From: Pardosa pseudoannulata
Lineage: Eukaryota > Arthropoda > Arachnida > Araneae > Lycosidae
Direction: 5' to 3'
Assembly (NCBI GenBank): GCA_032207245.1
Contig: CM063502.1
Location: 48,787,404 to 48,851,403, forward strand
DNA: 64,000 bases
The notes beneath the pieces are model-generated. The model saw nothing but the letters and a program-made list of their open reading frames with translations, had not been told where the DNA came from and did not search any database. The position numbers and the translations under genes were made by a program. This document shows positions 12,601-26,000 of the stretch, piece after piece (position 1 is the stretch's first letter; each line of letters starts with the position of its first letter).

Positions 12601-15600
12601 GTGTGATTCTAAATTATCCATAATTTATAGACATGAGTGTATAATAGATTGTGCGACTATATTGCCTATATGCTATGTCTTGGTTCTAGCAATCTTTTCT
12701 ATTTATTGATCCTATTATTTGAATAATCTGCTTAATTTATGAAAAAAATTTGTGGTAATAATAAAACATTTTCTGAAAGGTAAAATGGTGGGGGGGGGGG
12801 ATCTAAGCTTGACAAATGTATGCTTATTCTACACTTTTAATAGGAGCTGTTTTATAAATAATTTAACGATTCTGGCACTGGCCATATAGACACAAGTGAT
12901 GCAAGCAACCTGTTGAGGTCAAAACTCTTGCAAATATAAAAAAAAAAAACTATTATATAGAAATGGATGATAGAAAATTGAAGATTCACAAAATGGCAAG
13001 TTGGTTGACATCTTAAATGAATGCATACACAAAACTTTTAATGAACATTTACATATGAAAGAATTGTTTATAAGATGGATGATGTGTTTGCTGATGCTCG
13101 ACCAGAAGACTTGAAATCTTGAAATCTTCTAAGCACAACTTGAAACTGTTACAACAAAATCAAGAGGAAATTTTGTACCAATTTAAAAAGTAGGCAAAAT
13201 ATCAATTTATAACTACCATCCAGAGATAAAGGAAGAATCAAAATAATGTGTTTAAAAAAGGGAAAAAAACTGTTCTTTCATTAGGAAATGTCATGGCTAT
13301 GATCATATGGAATAATCAGGTTTTCAACTTCTTTAATATTTTGGAAAAAGGCACAACTAATACAGGAATATATTATGCACCTTTGTTACAACATTTGAAT
13401 AGCACAATTAAGGAAAAAAGATCCCACCAGAAGAAAAAAAATTCTTTACTTATGATGTATCAACTAATACTGATGCAGTTACAATATCTAAATTATTAAA
13501 TTTATACTACAAAGTTCTTTTCTATCCTCCCTACTCTCCACATTTGGTCCTTTCAGAACATTATTTGTTTCCCAACATGAAAAAACTGGTTCACAGGAAA
13601 TAATTTTTCATCCATTGATGAGGGGATTTTTCAAACTGTATGAAGATCTGAAAAAATTGTACTATATGGAAGTGATAAAATTTTTTTGGAATATTGCTAA
13701 AGCAAGTGTCAATGATAACTCTAAGATAATGTAATTTACTATTTGTTAACAAAATGCAAGTAAAGGATTTAAAATTATGAATACATATAAAAAAAGGAAA
13801 TAAATAAGGATTTCATTTAAGACACAACTCATCAAAAAATATTTTTCATCACCTTTCAAGAAAGCAATAAGGCCATAACTTGCTTTGCATAGGTTGCATT
13901 TCATAGCAATTTTCTTCAAGATTTGTATTTTGATCAAATGAAGAGAGGGTAATTTGAGAAAGATCACATACAGACAGCACAACAGGATTCAGTGATATTT
14001 CTGAAATGAAGGAAAACAGTATGTATTTATGAGGAAATATTTCAATAGATGAGATATTTAGAGACAATAGGTTAAAATCTTAAAAAGACAGAAAATAATA
14101 CAATATAATATTTTCTGGGATTAAACAAGGAACAAAATAAAATACTATACTTTTCAATGGAAAAGACTATTATTTTCTTTAAAGATAGAAATTTACATAG
14201 AAATAACAAAACTACTCATACTGATACTTTTTTTCTTTCTTTTTTTTTACATTGCACATAAAAACATAGATTTGAAAAGACACAGTTCACCAATCATATT
14301 GCATATTAAAAAAGTAATTGTAATTTCATTACATTGTTATAGAAGCTAAATGCTTTAGCCTAAAGAATATAATACAGATCCTCCTCTACCCCATCATCAG
14401 AGTGAATACCTTTTTATCTAGAATGTTTACATCTTTGAAAATATTATGATTTTGTTAGATTGAAGAATAAAATTTACTTATAAATTAAATCTTAAAATCA
14501 AATTGATAAATTAAAGAGTGAATATTATTACAGTTGTGAATAAATATTAAAAAAAATTATGAGTTGACAGAAATAATTAATAAATCTTAATATTTTTTTC
14601 ATTATTCTGGATATAATACTGAATTTTGAAAATTTTAGTCAAAATAAAAATCCTATCATATTTACCAGCTATAGGATGAAAGTGTAGTTCAATTTTATGA
14701 TCCCACTCTAGTCCTTCAAGAAGTTTTACTTCATGACCTTTACCAATAAGATCTACCTCATACTGGTCTTCAGCATTTTTAGGGATAACGTCAACACTTA
14801 GAGGAAGGGGCAAGTTGCTCCGTAGCATAAACAGTGGACAAACAAATACCTTAAAGACAAAATACAATTTTAGTAAGAAAAAAACAAATATGGAGAAAAC
14901 ACTATTACTCCGAAAATATGAAAACTTACTGCAATAAAAACTGAATCAACATCTAGTTTTTGATGAGCCACTTGACACCACACATTTTGGTAAGATTTTT
15001 TCCATGGAATCTAATAACAAAATTAAAAAAGTAAGAACAAGAATTATAAAACAGTTATTAATATCTTAGATCCATCTTTTCATAAATAATTTAAAAATAT
15101 AGACTGATAGAGTTTTAAATGAAATAAATATACATAACCTATTTATAACTACTGAAATATTTATATCAAACCAATATAACATTTTACACACAAAGTACGA
15201 GTCTTCTGCATTCTTTCCATTAAGCTTTCCATCATAACAATATATTCATATCCAATATTTCTGGATAAGAGCTACTGGATGAAGACCAATATAAAGGTCT
15301 GAACAATATTAGAAATATAACTAATTTTACATAATTATTGTGCAATAGCAAATAACCAAATTATATTTCATGGCTAACTGAAAGTAACAATCCATTTTTT
15401 AAAAACAAAAGCTTACTAATTTTAAGAATATGACAGTAATGATGATGTTTGTATTTACCCTTAGAAGGGGCATATAAAAAATAATAGTACTGAGCCACTG
15501 ATATTCAAAGGTAATTTCTTTTAACAAAGGTTGCAATGTTTTGTCCATGTCAAAGGTAGAAATAAAGAGCAATTGCCAAAGTTTAACATATTTAATTTTT

Positions 15601-18600
15601 TCATAGTATATATTTTAGCTCAAATTATATTGTTAATCACCTTTTTGTTTTATTCAGAAATTCAAGTAGTAAGGCACAATACTTCTTTGGTTTAGATAGC
15701 CATTGAAATTGATATAACAGAGAGTATAAATATATTTAATAAAATAAATGCACAAAAACCTTAAAATGACAACAAATGGTATTTTTTTTAACTTAAATCT
15801 GATTATACCCAGAGGATGGATTGCCTAGGGTTAAAAAAAAAAAGTAAAGACCATAAGTATTAAAGTCTCTTAGCTTTATAAAATTATATACAGCAGTCAA
15901 ACTAGTCATCACATGAACAAGTTTGATTTTATACTCTTTAAAAGTAAGATAAAGAGGATGTATTAATCTTTCATAAGAAAATCATTAAAAGCAGTGATGC
16001 ATATGACAGCAAAGTAAGAAATGTAAAATCTGGATAAATAATGAAAGAAATATTCTAATAAACCAAAATGGATATATTGTAAAGATCACAAAAGATACAG
16101 TTTATTATCATCAATAATTCTGCATGAAGTTTATATATAAATCTTCTCATAAATTTTCTTCAAGCTAATTTTGATGCTGAAGTTATGAATAAAATAGTTG
16201 CATAAACAAATATTTAAAACAAGGGTATTTATACAATAAAAATAATATGATTTAACCTATGAAGAATTCTCAGCATTTTTAAAAATATAAACATTAGAAT
16301 GATAATGTTTAAAATTTTTCATTAATTTAGTCACTAAATTATTACATATATTTTATATTGTCTTACATAGCTAGTTTGCTGAACAAAAATATTCTTGTAA
16401 GCAAAAAATAATATTTTTTAAAAATTTAATTTCAGAAAATTTATATGTTCTTAAAAAATGCAACAAGCTAGTTATCAAAGATAGAACACAGTACAGAAAA
16501 GGCAATAGTTAAAAATACTGCTTTTTTAATAACTGTAGTTGTAAAACATGATATATGAGCATTAAGATTTACAACTCTAATTATGAATAAGCTTTAACAG
16601 ATTTACCATCTACTTAGGTGCATACATGGTCAATGTGAAAAATTTGAGACAACACTGACAACATATTTGTATACTTCTACTTACCTAAAAGATATAGTAA
16701 AAACCAAAGTCAATATATAAAGGAAGAAACTTTTAAAAAGATGAATGTGAAGTACCTTTATCAATTTGTTATCATTGAAAGATATTTCTTCAGACCATAG
16801 CTGAGAATCCAACACACCAGTAAAAGATAATTTAAAGTTTTTCCATTGATCTAAAGGTAACAAAAATGTTGGAATACTGGATTCAGGAGCAACAGATTTG
16901 ATAGTAAAGGAACTGGATGCTTTAGTTTTTGTATGGGCACAATTTGTAAAATCACATTTCAGCTGAATAGGAAAACTAAGTTCACTGTGAACAATGAGCT
17001 GCCCATCAATTATCACCTAAAAAAAAAAAAAAGAAAAAAAGAACATATGTAAACCTGCAGAATGAATTTGGAAATTATCTACTAATTTAGAAGAATTTTG
17101 AAATATAAAACTACAAATTTAATCAAAATACTAAGATGATGATTATTATACAGCCTTTATCATTCTGTATAAGTACAACACAGAGCTTAATAGCTACATT
17201 TACAAATCTAGAAATTTAAATGCTTAAAATATTAGGAAAGAGATACAGTTGTAATCATTGTTCTAAAAGTGTTTTCTTTTAATACCTCTTACTGAATTGA
17301 ATAAAATGTAAATAATTCAATCTCATACACAAACATATACATAACAAAATACACATATAATGAAGAAAGAGTTAAAAATAATCTTATTTTACCTTTGATG
17401 GCAAATATATAACAAAGCATTTTTATGTAATCATTTAAAAACTTTATAATGACAGAAAAATTTCCTTAGTTTTTTTTTTTTTTTTTTTTTTTTTTTTGAG
17501 GAAATAAAACTTTATTGCTTTATACATGTATCATTTAAGTTAATAATCAGTGAACCAACGACATTATTTAAGTTTTAAGAATAATAACACAAAAAGTAAA
17601 AAATTATGCACATTCAGCAGATTCATACAATAAAAAACTTAAACTAAATATTACAATATTCATTCACTTTGTCATTATTCAAAGAAAGTATAGCACCAAG
17701 ATTAAATGTTTTTTTAAAGAGTGAAAAATTTTACCACATTTTAAACATGCATATAACAAAAAGAAGTTGAAGATGTCTAAAGTACTGCAGATTTAAGTTC
17801 TATTGGGATGGAGGATCATACCCTTTATGCTGTCTGATAAATTAAAGTGAATGTTTTCAATTTGACTAAATTTTTGATCATAATTTTAAGTGTGTTATAA
17901 ATATACAACAATATTTTATTTGGTGAGATTATTAAGTAAGAAATTCACTAATAAAACTTTAGAGTAATTAATAAGAAATAAAAAACAGTTAAATTTACAT
18001 AATTTTTTAAGTTTAAGAAAATTAAATTACCTGTTTTTGGAGATTTGATAACTTCTTTACTTTAACAATTAGAGTATAACTGTTGTCTACCATTATAGCT
18101 TGCATTCCTATTTTATCAATGGAAAATTCCTGACTCCATTTCCACCGACTGCTTCCAAAGCATACTCTTAACATCTAAATTTTAAACAGACAAAAAATTT
18201 TTAGCCCTTTAGAATAAAACTGTTAAATAAATACTGAAATAACAGCACATATTCCAATATTACTCTGCAAATAAATGTTATGTAAACAGGAATATAAATT
18301 AATACATATTAAGTCATCAAAAATTTTAATAATAACTTAGTACTTTTAGTGAAATTGAGCTCTGAAATAGACAACACAGACAGTTTTGCTTCATCTACTG
18401 ATAGAAAATGTTTTATAAAATTTTTTAGTGTATGATAAAAATTTTATCATATAATTATTTTTGTTTAATATAAAATTTCTTCATTAACATATTATACTTT
18501 TATATTATACAGATATCATACTTAACCTTCTAAGCATTACACACATAATTTTCTGTCCAGCTAATGATATCTTCAATTGGATATACACATGTTATGAGGT

Positions 18601-21600
18601 AGTTTAGATCCATATAAAAAATCTTTAAGGTATCTGTCTACGTTGAAAACGTCATTTTTTGTCAAAAATCATAATTTTCTTTTATTTCTCTATTGTAAAA
18701 TTTCACTTTTTAGGCTTCTAAATCTGTTTTTATTTTGTCTCTACGGCATTTTAAAGAAAATTTATAGCTTCTTAAACATCAGTGACAGTTGTCAAAACAA
18801 AATGGAAGTAGCGATTTCGGAACCGGAAGTTGTGAATTTGAAGTCTTAAAGAGCATTTTTTGACAAAACTTTTTAAATTTTCCTGAAGATTAGTTTAAAC
18901 ATTTTTCTAGTATTTTTAATAATTAGCAACTTGGCAATTAGAAAGTTTTGAAGCAAGAAAGTGTGGGGAATTTTAAACATGTATTTTAATTTTTTAATAG
19001 TTAAAGTTGCTTTCCTAAACTTCAAATGTGCTTTTCTCAGAACGGTATTTTTAATAAAATGTTGAAACTTAAAATGTGATTTCTCAAAAAGTTCTTAAAA
19101 TATTTTGCTGAAAATTATTATGAATACTTTTGATAGTATTTACTACTGAATGACCTAAAAGCTTTAAATTTGGAAAATTTTTAATGATGTTACACTCATA
19201 GTTAGATATAAAGGTAATGAAAATTCATTAAAAATTCAATGTGTATGATTTTGAAGGACCAAAATTTTTTTACCAAACTTAAATTAAGCAAAGATTTTAG
19301 GCGATTCACTAGTCCAGTGTATAAGAAATGTGTTGCATCAAAAGATATTGAAATAATTTAATTTATTAAAAAATTAGACTTTTTAAAAAACACCCAATTT
19401 TTTTTTACTAAATTTCCTTCATTTATTTGAAATTTTATAAAAACTTCTCCAGGAATAAATTTTTTAAGTGCAATTCTCTATCATAATATAAAAAGTAAAT
19501 CTAAAAGTGTAAAAACATGAACTAGTTTCTATGTTTAAAGAAAAAGTTCTCCGAACGTAGAAGGATACCTTAATTACAAGTACAACTGTTATAACTAATT
19601 AAAAGTTTCAGATCTAAATCTAACCTCATAACACTTGCACACTTATTTGAAGACATAATTGGCTGGGGAAAAATTACATGAGCAAAACTTACAGGGTTAA
19701 AGCAGTACTTTTTTTTTTTTTTTTTTTTTTTTTGGTTTTTTTAATAGTACTGCTTTTAGTATTTAAACTTTTTAAAGAAATTAATGCTCATTATCTTATT
19801 TGATATATCCCCATAAAAATAAAATAATATAATTTGCTTACTAAAATACAGTAGTATAAAGCCTTAGTTCATTAAAACATATAGACACTTTTGTATACAA
19901 GACATAAATCTATGAACAGGTAGAAAATTTCCCATATATATTACATATATAATTCCAATAAAATACAAAGCACAAATTTAAGTCAAGATTAAATTAATAA
20001 AATTTTACTGGCTAACAAAGTATTATGTGTGTATTTATTATGAATGCATGTCATAATATGTTTAAAAACCATCTTATCGTTCAACACTGGTGTTTGTTTA
20101 GCAAATAAACAAACTCCCAGTTTAGACAGAGCTAATTAATTTTGATTATTCTCCTAACTTTGGTCCACTTCTATGCAGACCACAAAACTACCATAAAAGC
20201 ACATGCATTTCCAACATCATAAATTCTTACTCATGACATTTAAGAGTAACTATACAATAATTTAAGATATAATTAATGTCATGTAATTAGGTGGAGTGGT
20301 TCTTTTTTTCTTATAAGTGATTATATTAAGCTTTAATAATAAATTGTGTCTAAAATTATTATTTCATCTGAATCTTCAGAATTCTTTATCTAGAGTTATT
20401 TATTGAATATTTTTTATGATGTACCCAAAGTATGAAATAAGATTTCATTTTGTAAACTGCTTTCTTTGTCTCTTATACGCATATTATATATGAAGACATT
20501 AACTTAAATGATAGATGTGTGAGAGCTGAAATCTACAAATTTAATGCCATGATACAACAATATAAATCCTCATATTGCATCTAATAATTCTTTTTGGAAA
20601 AGCGTAAAATTTGTTAACAAAGTTTAAAAGTAATTTTAAAAATTAATTTACCTGTTTCTTCTTATGGCACCACCAACTATAAGCATGCATTTTTAAGGGA
20701 GATAAAATAAGATATTCTTCTGTATCAACCTATTAAAATAACATTTATTTAAAATAACTTCAAAACCCAATTAAAAAATAACTTTGTAATTTATGTTATT
20801 ACTAAATATACATACTTGTCCAAAACGGATGCATTCTTGGATGTTATTGCAGATTAAATAATAATTAGGCAGCACATATTCAGAACATGAGTGACTATAT
20901 TCTGTATCTATTAAATCCTGAAAAAATTACATTACAGTTTAAAATATATTCAGAATGTACATTATATACAGTGATAAAACTAAGCTACATGATACATTAA
21001 CAGCTGTATTCACCAACACAAGTTAAACCAGGCTTAAGTATAGCTTGAATGTTAAATGAAAAATAACAGTATTTACCATGCCTTAATATGAGAATTACTT
21101 CATTTTATAATCCCCTACATTTAAAATCAACCTATTCTATAAGTGCTTACAAAAGTTAAAGTGTTAATACTAGAATGAGGAAAGCTTTCCTTGGAGAATA
21201 CCATTTATGGATTATCCTGGGTTAAGCATTGACTGGAAGTAATCTTCTGATTTCATGATTTGAGTGTTATCCTCTGTTTGGTGAACACAGCAATTAATTT
21301 TTAAAAGGACATACAAAACTAGATTTTTAACTAAATTAGAATGCTAAAAGAAAGAAATTTACAATGACAGCAAAAGCTATTATATACCAGAGTGGAAGAG
21401 CAGAAGAGACTATTTTAAGAGGAGAAAGTATACAGAGTTAAGCTAAGATTATATACAATCATGAAAATACCAGTTAATCTCAACCAGATTTAATAATATA
21501 CAAAGTATTTTTGATACACTTGATAGGTAAATCAAAAGTAACATATATATGTGTATGTGTGTGTGTTTAAAATAGATTATCATAAAATAAAATCTTAAAT

Positions 21601-22394
21601 GAGTAGTTCTGATAGCTATATCTGCAATTGTAAAATATATATGTTAAGTATTATAGAATAATTTTTTTATTATTTTTACAATGTCAAATTGCACATACAT
21701 GAACATAAATAAGAATAATTTGCTTTAACCCAAAAACATTTTCAATATGTCAGGAAATAATATTCAGCTTTTAACAAACATATATCTGTAATATATTAAA
21801 AATTAACCCACATGCAACTAAACTTTCCCAGCTTTAATTCTGTATCCTAATGATAAAAAGAGCATCAATCCAAGAGGATAATTACTTTCGTTTTTCCACA
21901 AACAAAACCTTAACTTGCATTTTCTACTCCTTTCTGTGACATTTCTGTGTTTCAATCAGATTCTGAGTCCTAATTTTACAATTTTAGGTAAACATCTGGC
22001 TTCATTATTAACCCACAGGGATGCTGAATTTATAAACTTGCCCCAGAAAGTATGTTTGTCTCAGTCTGGGATTGTCAAGTTTCTAACAGTTTGTTGGCAT
22101 CTGTCTTATCAAGTAGATATATGCTGAATACCATCTCAGTTTAGAAGTTTTAGCATAAGAAAATAAAATGTTAAATGAATTAGACCTGAGACACTTTACC
22201 TGGAAGGTGAAGTGAAATAATGATGTACATTATTATTAACTATTAACAACTAAATTATTATTTGCTTAGTCTAGCCCTAGCTACACATATTTGGGCCAGT
22301 TTTTTAATTTATATGTTAACTCAGAGGGCTGAAATCAGGTTTCAAAGATCTTCAATTCAGCTAGCGTCTATGGCTGATTCCACAGTGTAAGATA

Positions 22395-22446
<52 letters not shown>

Positions 22447-22966
22447 CATATGTAACATGCAAATTTTATACTTGCCACTACACCAGAAAATAGCTCCTAT
22501 TATTTTTATTTGCTTGAGCTAACTGAGCAATGGATAGATCGAAGTAATTTTCTGAGTTATTTGCAGTTGCAACACTGAAACAACAACAAAGTCCAGGGTG
22601 AAACTTTAATTTTATTTTAAACTTAAAAAATGGACATCTCTACCAGACAAGAGATCAGCATCAAATGATGATAAAAACACACTTCTATTACAAATTTTGC
22701 TTCACAGGAAGTGAAAACATACAGAGGTATTCTTATGAGACCAGAGTTTAGTCAGTATTATGTAGCAATTTAGACAATGGATGAGTAAACAGAAAATTAG
22801 TATTTAATCTAGCATTAAGTTTGGGAGACAGATAAAAAGAATTTTAAGTCAGTGAACACTCTTTCTAATTTTGAGATTTTGTGACTGGGAAATTAGGTAT
22901 GAAAGAATGAAAAGGGGGGAAAGGAGAATGGTAAATAGATATTTTAGGTGTAATATAATTTGGATT

Positions 22967-23013
<47 letters not shown>

Positions 23014-26000
23014 ATATATATATCAAATAACATAAAATTAAAGCAGAGAGAATTGAATGAGAAAAGTGTACTCAAGAAATAAAACCAAACTTACTTTTGC
23101 TATTGAATAAGCTGAGAAGGTAAGAGTATGTATTATTGATTGAGTTATTCTGAAAAAACATGGGTGAAGAAGAAGATCCAAGTCATAAACAGGCCCCTAG
23201 AGAATTAAAACATTTTCATTAAGTATATATTAAAACCAGTACTTTATGTAAATATTAACTATCAATAATGATATGACAATGAATTTTTGCTTTTTACTTT
23301 TACAAAAATATTAACAACTTGCTAAAATAAAATTTTTGCTTTATTAATTATACTCTAGAATTCCACATGATGCATACATCTTATTAATTAAATAATTATG
23401 AAAAACCTTTTAAATGCTCTCTAAAAATTGTCTTATGAAATTTCTTCTTTTACAAATATTTTTATTTTTAATATATACAATAAAAATTAATTTAAAAAAT
23501 AATGATAACTAAAATCATTAAGTTTAAACATAACTTTAGAAGAAAATTTTAAAAACTCTTATAAAACTTTAAAAAAAAAAATGTGAGACTACTATTATTG
23601 CACTTATACAGTAACATTAAAGTGGTAAATTTATGAATGTATAAAATATCAGTTTTTAATGGTTCAATTATGCTAATCTGTTGATATTATTACAGTCTAT
23701 TTATCCCTTGGAGAGACACAGGTATTATGGAGCTTGTAACAAAATAATTTGTGCTAGTTTAAAATGACAGTAATATAAAATTTCATCTAAACTATTTTTA
23801 GTATAAATTTTCATTTTAGGAAGAAAATATACTTTACAGAGAAGCTAATTAATATCATTGAATTCTATTTTGAAAATCCATACACCTACAATTACTGTTA
23901 TAATCTCATATGCATGCAATTCTTACATGGTGACTGATTTTCAAATAGAGAAATAAAAAATTCAAATTTGGTTTCATAAATAAATAATGCACAAATACTT
24001 ATAATAAGTATTCTACTGCATTTTATATGTGTTTTTGTAGAAAAGTTACATTCTGTAGGAAAACTTTTGGATATTAATCTAAAAGTTTTCCTACAGAATG
24101 TAACTTTTCAGTGTGAATGTAGCATTTTAAAAAGATTTACAAACTTAGGATAGATACTTTTAGTGTGATTGCTAGAGATATTTATTATAAAATTTTACTT
24201 CAGTGAGTTTGGAATTCCCTTCAAGATCATATATACTACATGTATACTGAGTTTTACTATATAAGGTCAAACACCATACTCTAGAAGAAACAATCCTGAA
24301 ATACTACAGTTAAAGCTAGCTTGTAATTAAAGATATATATAAAAAAAGAGTTCCTGATACAAAGAGCAGAATAAATACTTGGAAATATAATTATTATGCA
24401 TATATAACTGAAAAAAGATTCAAGCAAATTTTTTATTACAATAAATAATGTTGAAAAGCTAAAAAAAAAAACCTCTTAAAAGCTTTTAAATAATATTACT
24501 GGCTTTTCAGTATAACTAAATATATTTTTTAAAGTAAAATATTGCACAAGTATTAAATAAATATAGCATATATATTTATTATATTTTAAAAAGTATACAT
24601 GAAATAAAACCTACCTTCTCTTTATCAAAATTAACAGATCCATTGCAAATGATATCTACAGGGCTGATCAGAGGCAACATTGTTAAGTTTTTGTATTCTA
24701 ACACTTCACAAGTTATTCCAGATGAACACTACAGGAATAATATTTAATTAATCAAAAGAATAAATTTTTCAAACACAGTAAATTTAGCTAGATTGATGGT
24801 AAATAAACTGCAGTTATAATTTTAAAAATAAAATTAAATGACAGTTTGCTGTATACAAGGGTTACTTTGAAATTTTTAAGATATGAATAAATGGCATAAG
24901 CTAAACTTTGCAAATTTTAGGAGTGATTAAAGTAATTTTCTTGAACATTAATGTACTTTTGAAGGTAATAAAGTTTAAAAGTCTAAAGTCATCCATTACT
25001 TAGAATCAAAGCTAAATATGTTTTTATAGTCTCTTCAGAATGAAAATGATGATCACATAAATTTTTCTTTAGATTAAAAAATAGCCAAAAGTCATGCATA
25101 GCAAGATTAAGGAAATAGGATAGATATTTTATCATTCAGATATGCTTTTGTCCTAGCAATTCAACTGTCCATCTTACAACATGAGAACATGCACTGCCAA
25201 GGTAAAGCATTCATTCTTTTATATTAATTTCTTGAAGAATTTCTAGAAGATATTTAATAGTATAGCAGTCAGTTGTAACTGCTATACTATTTGCCCCTCC
25301 AGATGGACAGCTTTGACCAGTTGTTCTTGTACTTCTGAAGAAAATGGCATAAAATACTGCTTTCATTGTTTCTTATCTTTTTACTATTGTTGGTTTGGGG
25401 TTATCTTTAAAGACCCATATTTTATTTGATGAGTTAGACAGTCAAAACACAGCATATACGTTTCTTCACCAGTTATGAGTTTAGAAATTGCATAGTATCC
25501 ACCATCATTAAGCAATTTTAGGGGGTTTTCTTTACAAATTTTAGCATCATTTACTTTTAGGATTTCTGTTAAATTATGGGAGACAGAACTATAACCTAAT
25601 TTTTTTTGTATGCATTTCTTCATGAATAATTTTAAGTATAGTTGTGGATTCAGTGTTAATATTTTCTGTATCATTCTGTAAGTATGGTGATTATCAATGT
25701 TTTACATTTTTCAGATAGATGACACAATTTTTGAGACTATAGCTGACATGATGCTTCCTGTGTGTTCTTTATCTAGGAGAGAACTTTGACCTCTATATGA
25801 TTCTGTAAAACATCTGAATATAGTAGCATGAAATGAAGCTTTGTTTCCAAATGCTAATTGTAGATGTTGAAGGCATTCTTATTGATTCAACCCACCTTTA
25901 AAATCATAGACAATTATAGTATGATAATGCTGTTATATCTATTCCATTTTCTTTTCTTTCAAATTTTATTCTATGAGAGCTAAATTGTAATGGTTACCTC

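Larger units (their letters stand above)
10687..13852 (-). other. VPS13B intron 38
   Basis: A 3.2 kb intron that owes about half its length to the Tc1 element (11136-12639) and also holds a mariner fossil (13040-13730). The remaining sequence shows nothing further. Confidence 0.8.
20918..23094 (-). other. VPS13B intron 31
   Basis: A 2.2 kb intron with a MITE candidate (21000-21297) and two CA microsatellites (22391-22438, 22971-23008). Otherwise unremarkable. Confidence 0.7.
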
